In this document: piece after piece, positions 32,910 to 39,980 of the stretch
Layout: the number at the start of each line of letters is the position of its first letter
Numbering within the stretch: the stretch's first letter is position 1
Source of the DNA: Crossiella equi
Lineage (GTDB): Bacteria > Actinomycetota > Actinomycetes > Mycobacteriales > Pseudonocardiaceae
NCBI RefSeq assembly: GCF_017876755.1
Contig: NZ_JAGIOO010000001.1
Location: forward strand, 1,054,001-1,118,000
Direction of reading: 5' to 3'
Length of the DNA stretch: 64,000 nucleotides
Position numbers and translations under genes: made by a program
The notes under the pieces: model-generated
The model's input: the letters and a program-made list of their open reading frames with translations, nothing else
Told to the model about the DNA's origin: nothing
The model's database searches: none

Positions 32910-33653
32910 TCAGCTGAGGGCGTCGGACCAGCTGCGGACGCCGAAGACCCGGTAGCGGTTGAGGGTGCGGGCGGGCGTGGGCAGGCGGCCCGCGCGCTCC
33001 AGCTCGTCGGCGGCGCGGATCACGCCGGGGTACTCCTGGGCGCAGTAGTCGTCGAAGACCACCACGCTGTCCTCGTCCAGGTACGGCTCGATGGCCTCGA
33101 AGTCGGACAGGGTGTTCTCGTAGGTGTGCAGCGCGTCGATGAACAGCAGCCGCACCGGACCGTGCACCCAGTTCCGGCCCGCCTCCGGGGCGTCCGCGCG
33201 CTCGATGTCGACGAGGTCGAGCAGGCCCAGGCGGCGGAGGTTGTGCACCATGAGGTCGTAGGTGGTGGCCTCGGCCTGCGGGTCCTCGGAGTTGATGTCG
33301 CCGGTGCCGCCGCGGTGCGGGTCGATGGCGACCACGCGTCCGGCACCGGAGGCGCGGACGCCCAGGGCCATGATCGCGGTGGAGCGGCCGAGGAAGGAGC
33401 CCACCTCGACGGCCACGCCCTTGCCGGGCGCGTTCTTGGCCAGGGAGTAGAGCACCAGGCTGTCCGCGCGCTCGCGGTTGAAGCCCGCGATCGAGTCCAC
33501 GGCGTCCCAGACGCCGTGCCGGAACTCGGCGGGGCCGCGCAGTTCCAGCAGCGCGGAGTTGACCTCCTTGGCCGCGCGGGTGCCGATGTCCTGCACGGCG
33601 CGGGCGATGGTGCTGGCGTACCAGACGAGGTCCTTGTGCTGTGTGGTGGTCAC
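32910..33653 (-). CDS. Class I SAM-dependent methyltransferase
   Basis: A 247-residue methyltransferase of the Methyltransf_24 type. The SAM-binding glycine loop is VAVEVGSFLGRSTAIMALGV near 75-95, followed by an acidic ribose-binding strand end (VVAIDPH), then LLFIDALHTYE near 170 and VVVFDDY near 195. The last two resemble the metal-binding Asp residues of TylF/MycF-like and catechol-type O-methyltransferases. It should methylate a hydroxyl (or possibly an amine). GTG 33653 overlaps the stop of the adenylation gene by four bases (GTGA) and has GGAG upstream. It lies between the A-domain gene and ectD, so a carrier-bound amino acid or its hydroxylated product is a reasonable substrate. Confidence 0.85.
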   Translation of the reverse strand: MTTTQHKDLVWYASTIARAVQDIGTRAAKEVNSALLELRGPAEFRHGVWDAVDSIAGFNRERADSLVLYSLAKNAPGKGVAVEVGSFLGRSTAIMALGVRASGAGRVVAIDPHRGGTGDINSEDPQAEATTYDLMVHNLRRLGLLDLVDIERADAPEAGRNWVHGPVRLLFIDALHTYENTLSDFEAIEPYLDEDSVVVFDDYCAQEYPGVIRAADELERAGRLPTPARTLNRYRVFGVRSWSDALS

Positions 33654-35197
33654 GTTGTCGCTCCGAAGGTCGGCTGGGTGTGGCGGTGGGTGAGCGCGCG
33701 GCGGTCGACCTTGCCGCTCGGGGTGAGCGGGAAGACGGCCTCGCGCTCGGTGCGGGTGGGGAGCATGTAGGCGGGCAGGCGCGGGGTCAGCCACGCGAGC
33801 ACCTCGTCGTGGCCGGGCTCGGCGCCCTCGGCCGGGACGAGCACGGCGACCAGGTGGCGGTCCTCGCTGCCGCCGACCGCGAGCACCGCGCAGTCGGCGA
33901 GGCCGGGCATCGAGGCCAGGGCCGCCTCGATCTCGCCCAGCTCCACCCGGAACCCGCGCACCTTGACCTGGCTGTCCATGCGCCCCAGGCATTCCAGGTC
34001 GCCGTCGGCGTTGCGCAGGCCGAGGTCGCCGGTGTGGTATGCCCGCACCGACGGATCCAGCGGGTCGGGGCGGAAGCGCTGCGCGGTGGCCTCCGGCAGG
34101 TTCCAGAAGCCGGGCCCCACGCTGTCACCGGACACCACGAGCTCGCCGACCTCCCCGTCCGGCAGCACCCGCCCGTCCGGGCCGAGCACGTGCACGGTGG
34201 TGTTGGCCAGCTCCCGGCCGATGGGCGGCAGCACCGGCCAGCTGTCCACATCGGACGGTAGTCGGTGCGTGGTGGAGATGAAGACCTCCACCGTGCCCCA
34301 GTGGTTGAGCAGCGAGCAGTCCGGCAGCGCGCGGAACAGCGCCCGGATGTGCTCGTTGACCTGGAGCTGCTCCCCGCCGGCGAACACCTCGCGCAGCGGG
34401 TGCGTGGCCGGGCCGACCCCCTCGGCGAAGGTGGCCAGCGCCTGGAGCGTGACGAACGGGATGAACAGGCGGTTGATCCGTTCGGCCGCGATCAGCTCCC
34501 AGAGCAGCTCCGGGTCGTAGCGGACCTCGTCCTCGCAGCAGACCAGCGTGCCGCCCGCGCACAGCGTGGCCAGCACCTCCAGGTAGGAGATGTCGAAGGA
34601 CACCGGGGCGAACTGGAGGGTCCGCGAGCCGGGGCCGCACCTGCTGTCGGCGACCTGCCAGGTGATGACGTTGTCCAGGCCGCCGTGCTCGTACCGCACG
34701 CCCTTGGGCCGCCCGGTCGAACCGGAGGTGTAGGTGATGTAGGCGAGGTCGCCCGGCCCCGGCGTGCCGACCGGCTGGGCCGCCCGCGCGGGGCGGTCCG
34801 GCCAGGCACCGAGCGCGAGCCCGCCCTCGGTGGCCAGCGTGGTCAGCTCACCGAGGCGGCCGAACTCCCCGGCGTGCCCGAGCACCAGCTCCAGCCCGGT
34901 GTCGGCGCGCATGAAGTGCAGGCGGTCGACCGGGTAGGACAGGTCCAGCGGCACGCACACGCTGCCCGCGCGGAGCAGGGCGATGATCGCGACCACCAGG
35001 TCCGTGCCGCGCCGGGCGTGCAGGCCGACCGGGACCCCGAGCCCGGCACCGGCCTGGGCCAGCACCGTCCCGAGGCGTTCGGTGCGCGCCCACAGCTCGC
35101 GGTAGCTCAGCTCGGTGCCCCCGTCCCGGACCGCCGCCGCCTCGGGTGTGGCGGCGACGTGCCCGGCCAGCAGGTCCAGCACGCGCCGGGTGCTCAT
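33650..35197 (-). CDS. Free-standing NRPS adenylation domain
   Basis: A 515-residue amino-acid adenylating enzyme without fused carrier. Core motifs in order: A3 YTSGSTGRPKG near 165, A4 FDISYLE with the Asp that binds the alpha-amino group, a variant A5 NHWGTVE in place of NxYGPTE, A7 YHTGDLG, A8 GRMDSQVKVRGFRVELGEIE, and A10 PLTPSGKVD with the catalytic Lys. It should activate an alpha-amino acid as the adenylate and load the separate carrier protein encoded just upstream, whose stop it overlaps by four bases (ATGA). The unusual A5 (W for Y, V for T) changes specificity-pocket neighbours, so I do not predict the amino acid. Confidence 0.93.
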   Translation of the reverse strand: MSTRRVLDLLAGHVAATPEAAAVRDGGTELSYRELWARTERLGTVLAQAGAGLGVPVGLHARRGTDLVVAIIALLRAGSVCVPLDLSYPVDRLHFMRADTGLELVLGHAGEFGRLGELTTLATEGGLALGAWPDRPARAAQPVGTPGPGDLAYITYTSGSTGRPKGVRYEHGGLDNVITWQVADSRCGPGSRTLQFAPVSFDISYLEVLATLCAGGTLVCCEDEVRYDPELLWELIAAERINRLFIPFVTLQALATFAEGVGPATHPLREVFAGGEQLQVNEHIRALFRALPDCSLLNHWGTVEVFISTTHRLPSDVDSWPVLPPIGRELANTTVHVLGPDGRVLPDGEVGELVVSGDSVGPGFWNLPEATAQRFRPDPLDPSVRAYHTGDLGLRNADGDLECLGRMDSQVKVRGFRVELGEIEAALASMPGLADCAVLAVGGSEDRHLVAVLVPAEGAEPGHDEVLAWLTPRLPAYMLPTRTEREAVFPLTPSGKVDRRALTHRHTQPTFGATT

Positions 35198-35442
35198 GGC
35201 CGGGCTCCCGCGGCCAGGCGGTCGTCGATGGCCTCGGTCAGCTCGGCCACGCTCGGGTGGTCGAAGAGCAGCTTGACTGGCAGCCGGGTGCCGACCGCCG
35301 CGGAGATCGCCTTCATCACGTGCACGGCGCGCAGCGAGTGCCCGCCGACGCGGAAGAAGCTCTCCTCGTCGGTGAAGTCCTCCCGGCCGAGGGCGGCGGC
35401 GAAAGCCGCCCGCACCGAGGCCGGGTCACAGGAATGCTCCAT
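35194..35442 (-). CDS. Free-standing peptidyl carrier protein
   Basis: An 82-residue carrier protein. The phosphopantetheine attachment site is FFRVGGHSLRAVHVM, with the Ser in GGHSL. The length is that of a single carrier domain. ATG 35442 has GGGGA eight bases upstream; the leader GGACCACTGGGGA is shared with two other cluster genes. Its stop overlaps the start of the adenylation gene, its presumed loading partner, so the two make a discrete A/PCP pair that can hold an amino acid for modification by the cluster's methyltransferases or other tailoring enzymes. Confidence 0.9.
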   Translation of the reverse strand: MEHSCDPASVRAAFAAALGREDFTDEESFFRVGGHSLRAVHVMKAISAAVGTRLPVKLLFDHPSVAELTEAIDDRLAAGARP

Positions 35443-35450
35443 CAGTATTT

Positions 35451-35463
35451 CCCCAGTGGTCCC
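35451..35463 (-). promoter_or_regulatory. GGACCACTGGGGA leader motif, first carrier gene
   Basis: On the gene strand GGGACCACTGGGG immediately precedes the start and includes the ribosome binding site. Very similar sequences occur at 36604-36615 before the second carrier gene and at 39765-39776 before the exporter gene. Confidence 0.3.
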
Positions 35464-35482
35464 GCGAATGAGCTCGGTCAGC

Positions 35483-36511
35483 TCATCCGGTGACGGTGAA
35501 TTCCAGCAGCGCCAGTGCTGGGTACTCCAGCTGCTTCGCCGAGTCAAGACGCAGACCGGCTTCGGCGCCGAGTTTCCGGAAGTCGTTCTCGGTGCGCTCC
35601 TTGCCGTCGAGCAGCACCATCATCAACAAATTCGCGTACGCCGCGAACAACCCCTCGCGCTCCTCGTCCAGGAGCCTTTCCACCAATACCACGCGACCGC
35701 CCGGTCCGGCAGCCTCGGCCATACGACGGAGGATCTTCACCCCATTTTTGTCGTTCCAGTTGTGCACGCAGTTGGCGATGAGGTAGAGGTCCGCGCCGGT
35801 GGGCAGCGGATCGAAGAAGCTGCCGCCGACGACCTCGCAGCGGTCGGCCACCCCGGCCTGCGCCAGCACCGGCGGGGCGTCCGCGATGACGGTGTCCAGC
35901 TCGAACAGGGTGGCCCTCAGGTCCGGGTGCGTGCGCAGCAGCTCGGCCACCAGCGCGCCGGTGCCGCCGCCGACGTCGACCACGTGCTTGACCGAGGACC
36001 AGTCATAAGCCCTGGCCACCTCAGGCGCGAAGCCGTTGACGTGCACCGCGAGCGAGCCGTTGAAGGACTCGGCCAGCTCGGCGTCCTCGTCCAGGTCCTG
36101 CCAGAAGCTCTTGCCGTAGACGTCCTCGTAGTTCGGCCCGCCGGTGCGCACGGAGGTGAGCAGCCCGGCCATGGCCGGTTCCATCCGGGCCTCGATGCGG
36201 CGGCCCGGCTGCTCCAGGTCGAGCCAGCGGCGCATGCCCGCCGGGTGCTCCTCGGTGAGCACCTCGCCGACCTCGGTCACCGCGTAGGTGCCCGGTTCGG
36301 GTTCGGTGAACAGACCGATGAGCACGAGGTAGTGCATTGTGCGGCCGAGCGCCTCCGCGTCCGTACCGCTCTTGTCGGCGAGTTCGGTGAGCGTGGTCAC
36401 GCCGGATTTGACGAGATCGGGCAGCCGCAGCGTCGCGGCAACGCGAATGGTCGACGGCGTGAGCATCGACGCCATGCGGACCAAATCGGACAACGGGTCA
36501 ATCGTGGTCAC
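35483..36511 (-). CDS. SAM-dependent O-methyltransferase (Methyltransf_2 type)
   Basis: A 342-residue methyltransferase with an N-terminal helical dimerisation domain (1-110) and a C-terminal Rossmann domain. The SAM loop is VVDVGGGTGALVAELL near 176-190; the catalytic His lies in NCVHNWND near 250, the HxxWxD-like motif of small-molecule O-methyltransferases such as the plant caffeate and bacterial tetracenomycin types. GTG 36511 is chosen because GGGGGA precedes it and it opens the conserved dimer helix. It is the first gene of the leftward operon ending in ectC. It starts from a divergent promoter region shared with the second carrier protein. Confidence 0.9.
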   Translation of the reverse strand: MTTIDPLSDLVRMASMLTPSTIRVAATLRLPDLVKSGVTTLTELADKSGTDAEALGRTMHYLVLIGLFTEPEPGTYAVTEVGEVLTEEHPAGMRRWLDLEQPGRRIEARMEPAMAGLLTSVRTGGPNYEDVYGKSFWQDLDEDAELAESFNGSLAVHVNGFAPEVARAYDWSSVKHVVDVGGGTGALVAELLRTHPDLRATLFELDTVIADAPPVLAQAGVADRCEVVGGSFFDPLPTGADLYLIANCVHNWNDKNGVKILRRMAEAAGPGGRVVLVERLLDEEREGLFAAYANLLMMVLLDGKERTENDFRKLGAEAGLRLDSAKQLEYPALALLEFTVTG

Positions 36512-36567
36512 TTGTCCCCCAGGAGAAGTGTGTGATGGGAAAATGTCGAAACGCGGTATCGCGTGGC

Positions 36568-36598
36568 TTGACTGAGGCTTACTGTTGACCCCAGTCAA
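36568..36598. promoter_or_regulatory. Divergent promoter/operator region
   Basis: TTGACTG at 36568 and its complement CAGTCAA at 36592 frame the region; inside, TTGAC-CCCA-GTCAA (36585-36598) is a perfect smaller dyad. The TTGACx arms also look like -35 hexamers facing both ways, between the O-methyltransferase (-) and carrier protein (+) genes. Confidence 0.45.
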
Positions 36599-36603
36599 TT
36601 GCA

Positions 36604-36615
36604 ACCACTTGGGGA
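36604..36615 (+). promoter_or_regulatory. ACCACTTGGGGA leader motif, second carrier gene
   Basis: ACCACT followed by TGGGGA and then AAT...CTGATG. It repeats the leader of the first carrier gene with one extra T and contains the ribosome binding site of the gene at 36624. Confidence 0.3.
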
Positions 36616-36623
36616 GAAATCTG

Positions 36624-36872
36624 ATGAACGAGACCGGTTCGCGGGTCAGCCAGAGCGTCGCGGAGGCGGGGCGGCAGGCCTTGGGCACCGACGCCCCGAT
36701 GGCGGGCGCCAACTTCTTCGAGCTGGGTGGTGACTCGCTGGCCGCGGCCAAGATGGCCGACGGGCTGAGCACCGACCTCGGGGTCGAGGTCCCGGCGGAG
36801 CTGATCTTCGACGCGGACGACCTGCAGGACCTGGCGGCCAAGCTGGAGGCCCGCCTGAACGAGCCTGGCTAG
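36624..36872 (+). CDS. Second free-standing carrier protein
   Basis: An 82-residue carrier domain; the attachment Ser is in FFELGGDSLAAAKM, and GGDSL rather than GGHSL suggests a partner different from that of the first carrier. ATG 36624 has GGGGAG upstream. It stands alone on the plus strand and converges on the free condensation-domain gene: the two stops share CTAG, so the genes overlap by four bases. Its likely partners are that condensation domain, the free A domain, or the acyl-CoA synthetase of the rightward operon. Confidence 0.9.
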   Translation: MNETGSRVSQSVAEAGRQALGTDAPMAGANFFELGGDSLAAAKMADGLSTDLGVEVPAELIFDADDLQDLAAKLEARLNEPG

Positions 36873-38212
36873 ACCAGTACCGCGTCGGCGACCGCCGCCG
36901 CCAGGTTGTCGGGTGTGCAGTTCCGCAGTACCGCGGACATCCGGCCGACCAGGCGAGCGGCGGTCGGCGCGTCCACGACCTCCTCGTTGTGGAAGCAGCC
37001 GAGGTAGACCTCGGTGCCGAACCCGACGACGAAGATGAGGTCGTAGGCCTTGTACCGCACCTGCTCGCTGTAGGCGGACAGGTCCACCGGCTCGACCGCC
37101 AGACTGGCCTCGGCCGGGGCCGGGTCCTCGCCGGGCATGACGAACTCGAAGGCCACGTTGAGCGCCCGCCCGCCCGCGCCGGTGCGGATGCGGTGCAGCT
37201 GCTCCCCGGCCCGCTCGTACCCCTGTTCCGCCAGCTCGGCCAGCAGGCGGGTGTAGCTGTAGGGCGGCCGGGTGTGCCGGGCGCTGTCCATTGTGGACTT
37301 CATGGCGCCCCGGGCCAGCTCACCGAGTGCCAGCCCGGCGGGCAGGTCCACCCGGATGTCGGCCAGGCGGTGGAACACCCCGGCCAGCTCGCGGGTGCCG
37401 CGGCCGTCCCGGCCCAGCAGCGCGGTGGTCAGGCGCACCGCGCCGCTGCCGTACTCCGCGCCCACCGCCGCCGCGGCCGCACCGAGCGTGGCGGCGAACG
37501 GGGTGGCCTTGGCCTTGGCGGCGAAGGCCTTTACCGCAGCGGTGGTCTCGCTGTCCAGCCCGGAGTCCAGGCGGGTGAGCAGACCGTCGTTCCGCCGCAC
37601 CGCCGGGTCAACGACGTCCACGGCGGACGCGGTGAACGCGGTGCGCCAGAACGACAGCTGCTCCCCGGTCAGCCGCTCCCCCGCCGCCGCCTGTTCGCTG
37701 ACGTGCCCGGCGAAGCTGCCGGGCACCGGCTCCAGGGCGGGGCCCTCGCCGAGGCGGTGGCGGTAGGCGGTGAACACCTCGGTCAGCACCAGGGCGCTGG
37801 ACCAGCTGTCCGCGGCGATGTCGTGCTCGGCCATCGCCAGCAGGTGGTCGTCCCCGGCCAGCCGGAGCAGCCGCACGCGCAGCGGGCCCTCGGTGGCGAC
37901 CGCGATGTCCTCGCTGACCAGCCGCCAGGCCGCGTCCACGGCCTTCTCGTACTCCTGCGCGGAGAAGCCGTCCAGCACGGTCACCGGGAACTCGTTGACC
38001 GGCGGCGCGATGTGCTGTACCGGCTCGCCCGCGCGGTCGACCCGGATGCGCAGGGCGTCGTGCCGGTTGACCACCTCGGTGACCGAGGCGGTGAACGCGG
38101 CCACGTCCAGCGGGCCGCGCAACCTGCGCACGGTGGTGATGGTGCGGTGCCGGAAGTCCGGTGCGCACATCTGGAAGTACAGCTGCTGTTCCAGGGAGAG
38201 CGGGAGGCTCAT
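36869..38212 (-). CDS. Free-standing NRPS condensation domain with altered active site
   Basis: A 447-residue condensation-domain protein of full family length. It starts with the C1-like SLEQQLYFQM, has the NRHDALRIR segment near 50, and the active-site region AEHDIAADSWS near 135. Aligned with the usual HHxxxDG, the second, catalytic His is Asp here and the final Gly is Ser. The later YSYTRLLAEL and GFGTEVYLG segments are normal. It may have lost amide-forming activity, use another base, or recruit tailoring enzymes to carrier-bound substrates as X domains do. ATG 38212 overlaps the exporter's stop by four bases, so the two are translationally coupled. Confidence 0.85.
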   Translation of the reverse strand: MSLPLSLEQQLYFQMCAPDFRHRTITTVRRLRGPLDVAAFTASVTEVVNRHDALRIRVDRAGEPVQHIAPPVNEFPVTVLDGFSAQEYEKAVDAAWRLVSEDIAVATEGPLRVRLLRLAGDDHLLAMAEHDIAADSWSSALVLTEVFTAYRHRLGEGPALEPVPGSFAGHVSEQAAAGERLTGEQLSFWRTAFTASAVDVVDPAVRRNDGLLTRLDSGLDSETTAAVKAFAAKAKATPFAATLGAAAAAVGAEYGSGAVRLTTALLGRDGRGTRELAGVFHRLADIRVDLPAGLALGELARGAMKSTMDSARHTRPPYSYTRLLAELAEQGYERAGEQLHRIRTGAGGRALNVAFEFVMPGEDPAPAEASLAVEPVDLSAYSEQVRYKAYDLIFVVGFGTEVYLGCFHNEEVVDAPTAARLVGRMSAVLRNCTPDNLAAAVADAVLV

Positions 38213-39726
38213 GCCTGCTCCTCGACGGGTGCGGGTGCGCCGCCCATGGGCTTCTCCTTGACGCAGGCCATGAGCAGCACGGCCACGGCCAGGGCGGGCG
38301 CCAGGTACAGGAAGATCTGGGGCAGCGAGTCCGCGTAGGACTGGGCGACCCCGGCCCGCAGCTCCGGCGGCAGGCCGCGCACGAGCTCCGGGGTGACCGA
38401 GGTGCCCCCGGGCAGCCCGGCGGGCAGGTTCGCCGCCAGCCGCCCGGTGAACACCGCGCCGACCAGCGCCACGCCGAGCGAGGCGCCGACCTCGCGGAAG
38501 TAGGTGTGCGCGGAGGTGGCGGTGCCCAGGTCGGCCTGCGGCACCGAGTTCTGCACCGCGACCACGAGCACCTGCATGGCCAGGCCCATGCCCACCCCGA
38601 CCACGGCGGTGTAGACCGCGCTGAGGTAGAGCGGGGTGGTGCTGCCCATGAGCGACATCAGCACGAACCCGAGCGTGATCACCGCGGTGCCCGCCACCGG
38701 GAACACCTTGTACCGCCCGGTGCGCGCGATCTGCTTGCCGGTCCAGGTGGACACGATGACGAAGGCCACGACCATGGGCAGCATCAGCAGCCCGGACTCG
38801 GTGGCGTTGACGCCGTTGGCCATCTGGAAGAACGTGGGCAGGTAGCTGGCCGCGCTGAACATGGCCGCACCGACGAGCAGGCCGACCAGCGAGGTCAGCA
38901 CGAACACCGGGTCGCGGAACAGGTGCGGCGGGATCACCGGCTCGGCCGCGCGGCGTTCGGCGAGCACGAACAGCACCGCGCACACCACCACACCCGCGGC
39001 GAGGCCGAGGACCACCGGCGAGGTCCACGGGTAACGGGTACCGCCCCAGCTGGAGACCAGCACGATGCCGGTGCTGCCCAGCGCGAGCAGCGCGGTGCCC
39101 GCCCAGTCGAGCTTGAACGCCCGGCCGGTGGCACCCGGCTTCAGGAACGCGGTGACGAAGAAGATGGTCAGCGCGCCGATCGGCAGGTTGACGAAGAAGC
39201 ACCAGCGCCACGACGCGGCGTCGGTGACGATTCCGCCGAGGAACGGTCCGGCGACCGAGGCGACCCCAAATACCACACCGAGGAAGCTCATGTACCGGCC
39301 GCGTTCCCGGGGCGGTACCACATCGGCGATGATCGCCTGCGACAGCACAAAAAGGCCGCCGCCGCCAATGCCCTGGACCGTGCGCGCGACTACCAGACCG
39401 GTGCCGCTCTGGGCAAGCCCGCACAGCAGTGACCCGAGCAGGAAGACCGAGATCGAGACCAGGAATACGTTCCTGCGCCCGGACAGGTCGGACAGCTTGC
39501 CGTAAATGGGCATGCAGATGGTGGAGGCGAGCACGTAGCTCGTGACCACCCAGGGCATGTCGTCGACTTCGCGCAGGTCACCCACGATGGTGGGCAGCGC
39601 GGTGGACACGATGGTCTGGTCGAGCGAGGCCATCAGCATCGCCAGCACCAGGCCGGTGAAGACTATTCGAATCCTCCGGGTATCGGGCTCTTTGTCCGTT
39701 TTGGACTGGGTTGTGCTCACCTGCAT
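38209..39726 (-). CDS. MFS exporter, DHA2 (EmrB/QacA) family
   Basis: A 505-residue drug:H+ antiporter with about 14 transmembrane segments. Typical DHA2 motifs are visible: LDQTIVSTALPTI in helix 1, GKLSDLSGRRNVFL in the loop after helix 2, ARTVQGIGGGGLF in helix 4, and GPFLGGIVTDAASWRWCFFVNLPIG in helix 5. It should export a small hydrophobic or amphipathic compound and is the natural candidate for product efflux and self-protection in this cluster. ATG 39726 (or GTG 39720) is the start. It leads a two-gene operon with the condensation protein and is divergent from the rightward operon across a 254-bp gap. Confidence 0.92.
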   Translation of the reverse strand: MQVSTTQSKTDKEPDTRRIRIVFTGLVLAMLMASLDQTIVSTALPTIVGDLREVDDMPWVVTSYVLASTICMPIYGKLSDLSGRRNVFLVSISVFLLGSLLCGLAQSGTGLVVARTVQGIGGGGLFVLSQAIIADVVPPRERGRYMSFLGVVFGVASVAGPFLGGIVTDAASWRWCFFVNLPIGALTIFFVTAFLKPGATGRAFKLDWAGTALLALGSTGIVLVSSWGGTRYPWTSPVVLGLAAGVVVCAVLFVLAERRAAEPVIPPHLFRDPVFVLTSLVGLLVGAAMFSAASYLPTFFQMANGVNATESGLLMLPMVVAFVIVSTWTGKQIARTGRYKVFPVAGTAVITLGFVLMSLMGSTTPLYLSAVYTAVVGVGMGLAMQVLVVAVQNSVPQADLGTATSAHTYFREVGASLGVALVGAVFTGRLAANLPAGLPGGTSVTPELVRGLPPELRAGVAQSYADSLPQIFLYLAPALAVAVLLMACVKEKPMGGAPAPVEEQA

Positions 39727-39764
39727 ACGTCCTCATCACACGCGAAGCGGTGCGCGCGGGAAAT

Positions 39765-39776
39765 CCCCAGTGGTCC
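39765..39776 (-). promoter_or_regulatory. GGACCACTGGGG motif upstream of the exporter
   Basis: The same GGACCACTGGGGA-type sequence as before the first carrier gene, here about 40 bp before the exporter start and so not its ribosome binding site. A partial copy in the opposite direction (GACCACTGG) is near 39850. Confidence 0.3.
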
Positions 39777-39980
39777 AAGCAGAACGGATTCACCGACGTG
39801 AAGCCCCCAGGCGCGTTTCGGCGGTTCCTTCCTACCACAGCACCGCAAGACCACTGGCACGTCAGGGAAATCGCCACCGTGAGCACTTGAACGGGTGATG
39901 CCGAATACAACATCTTCGAAATTCGTCCACATCGGACCGACGCACCCTTACGCTCCGCCGGACCCGAGGGAGGGGTTCAC

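Noticed and set aside
36869-39424. A single 851-codon protein covering exporter region and condensation domain
   Set aside because: The first 400 codons are an out-of-frame shadow of the exporter; the ATG at 38212 begins the conserved condensation motif and overlaps the exporter stop.
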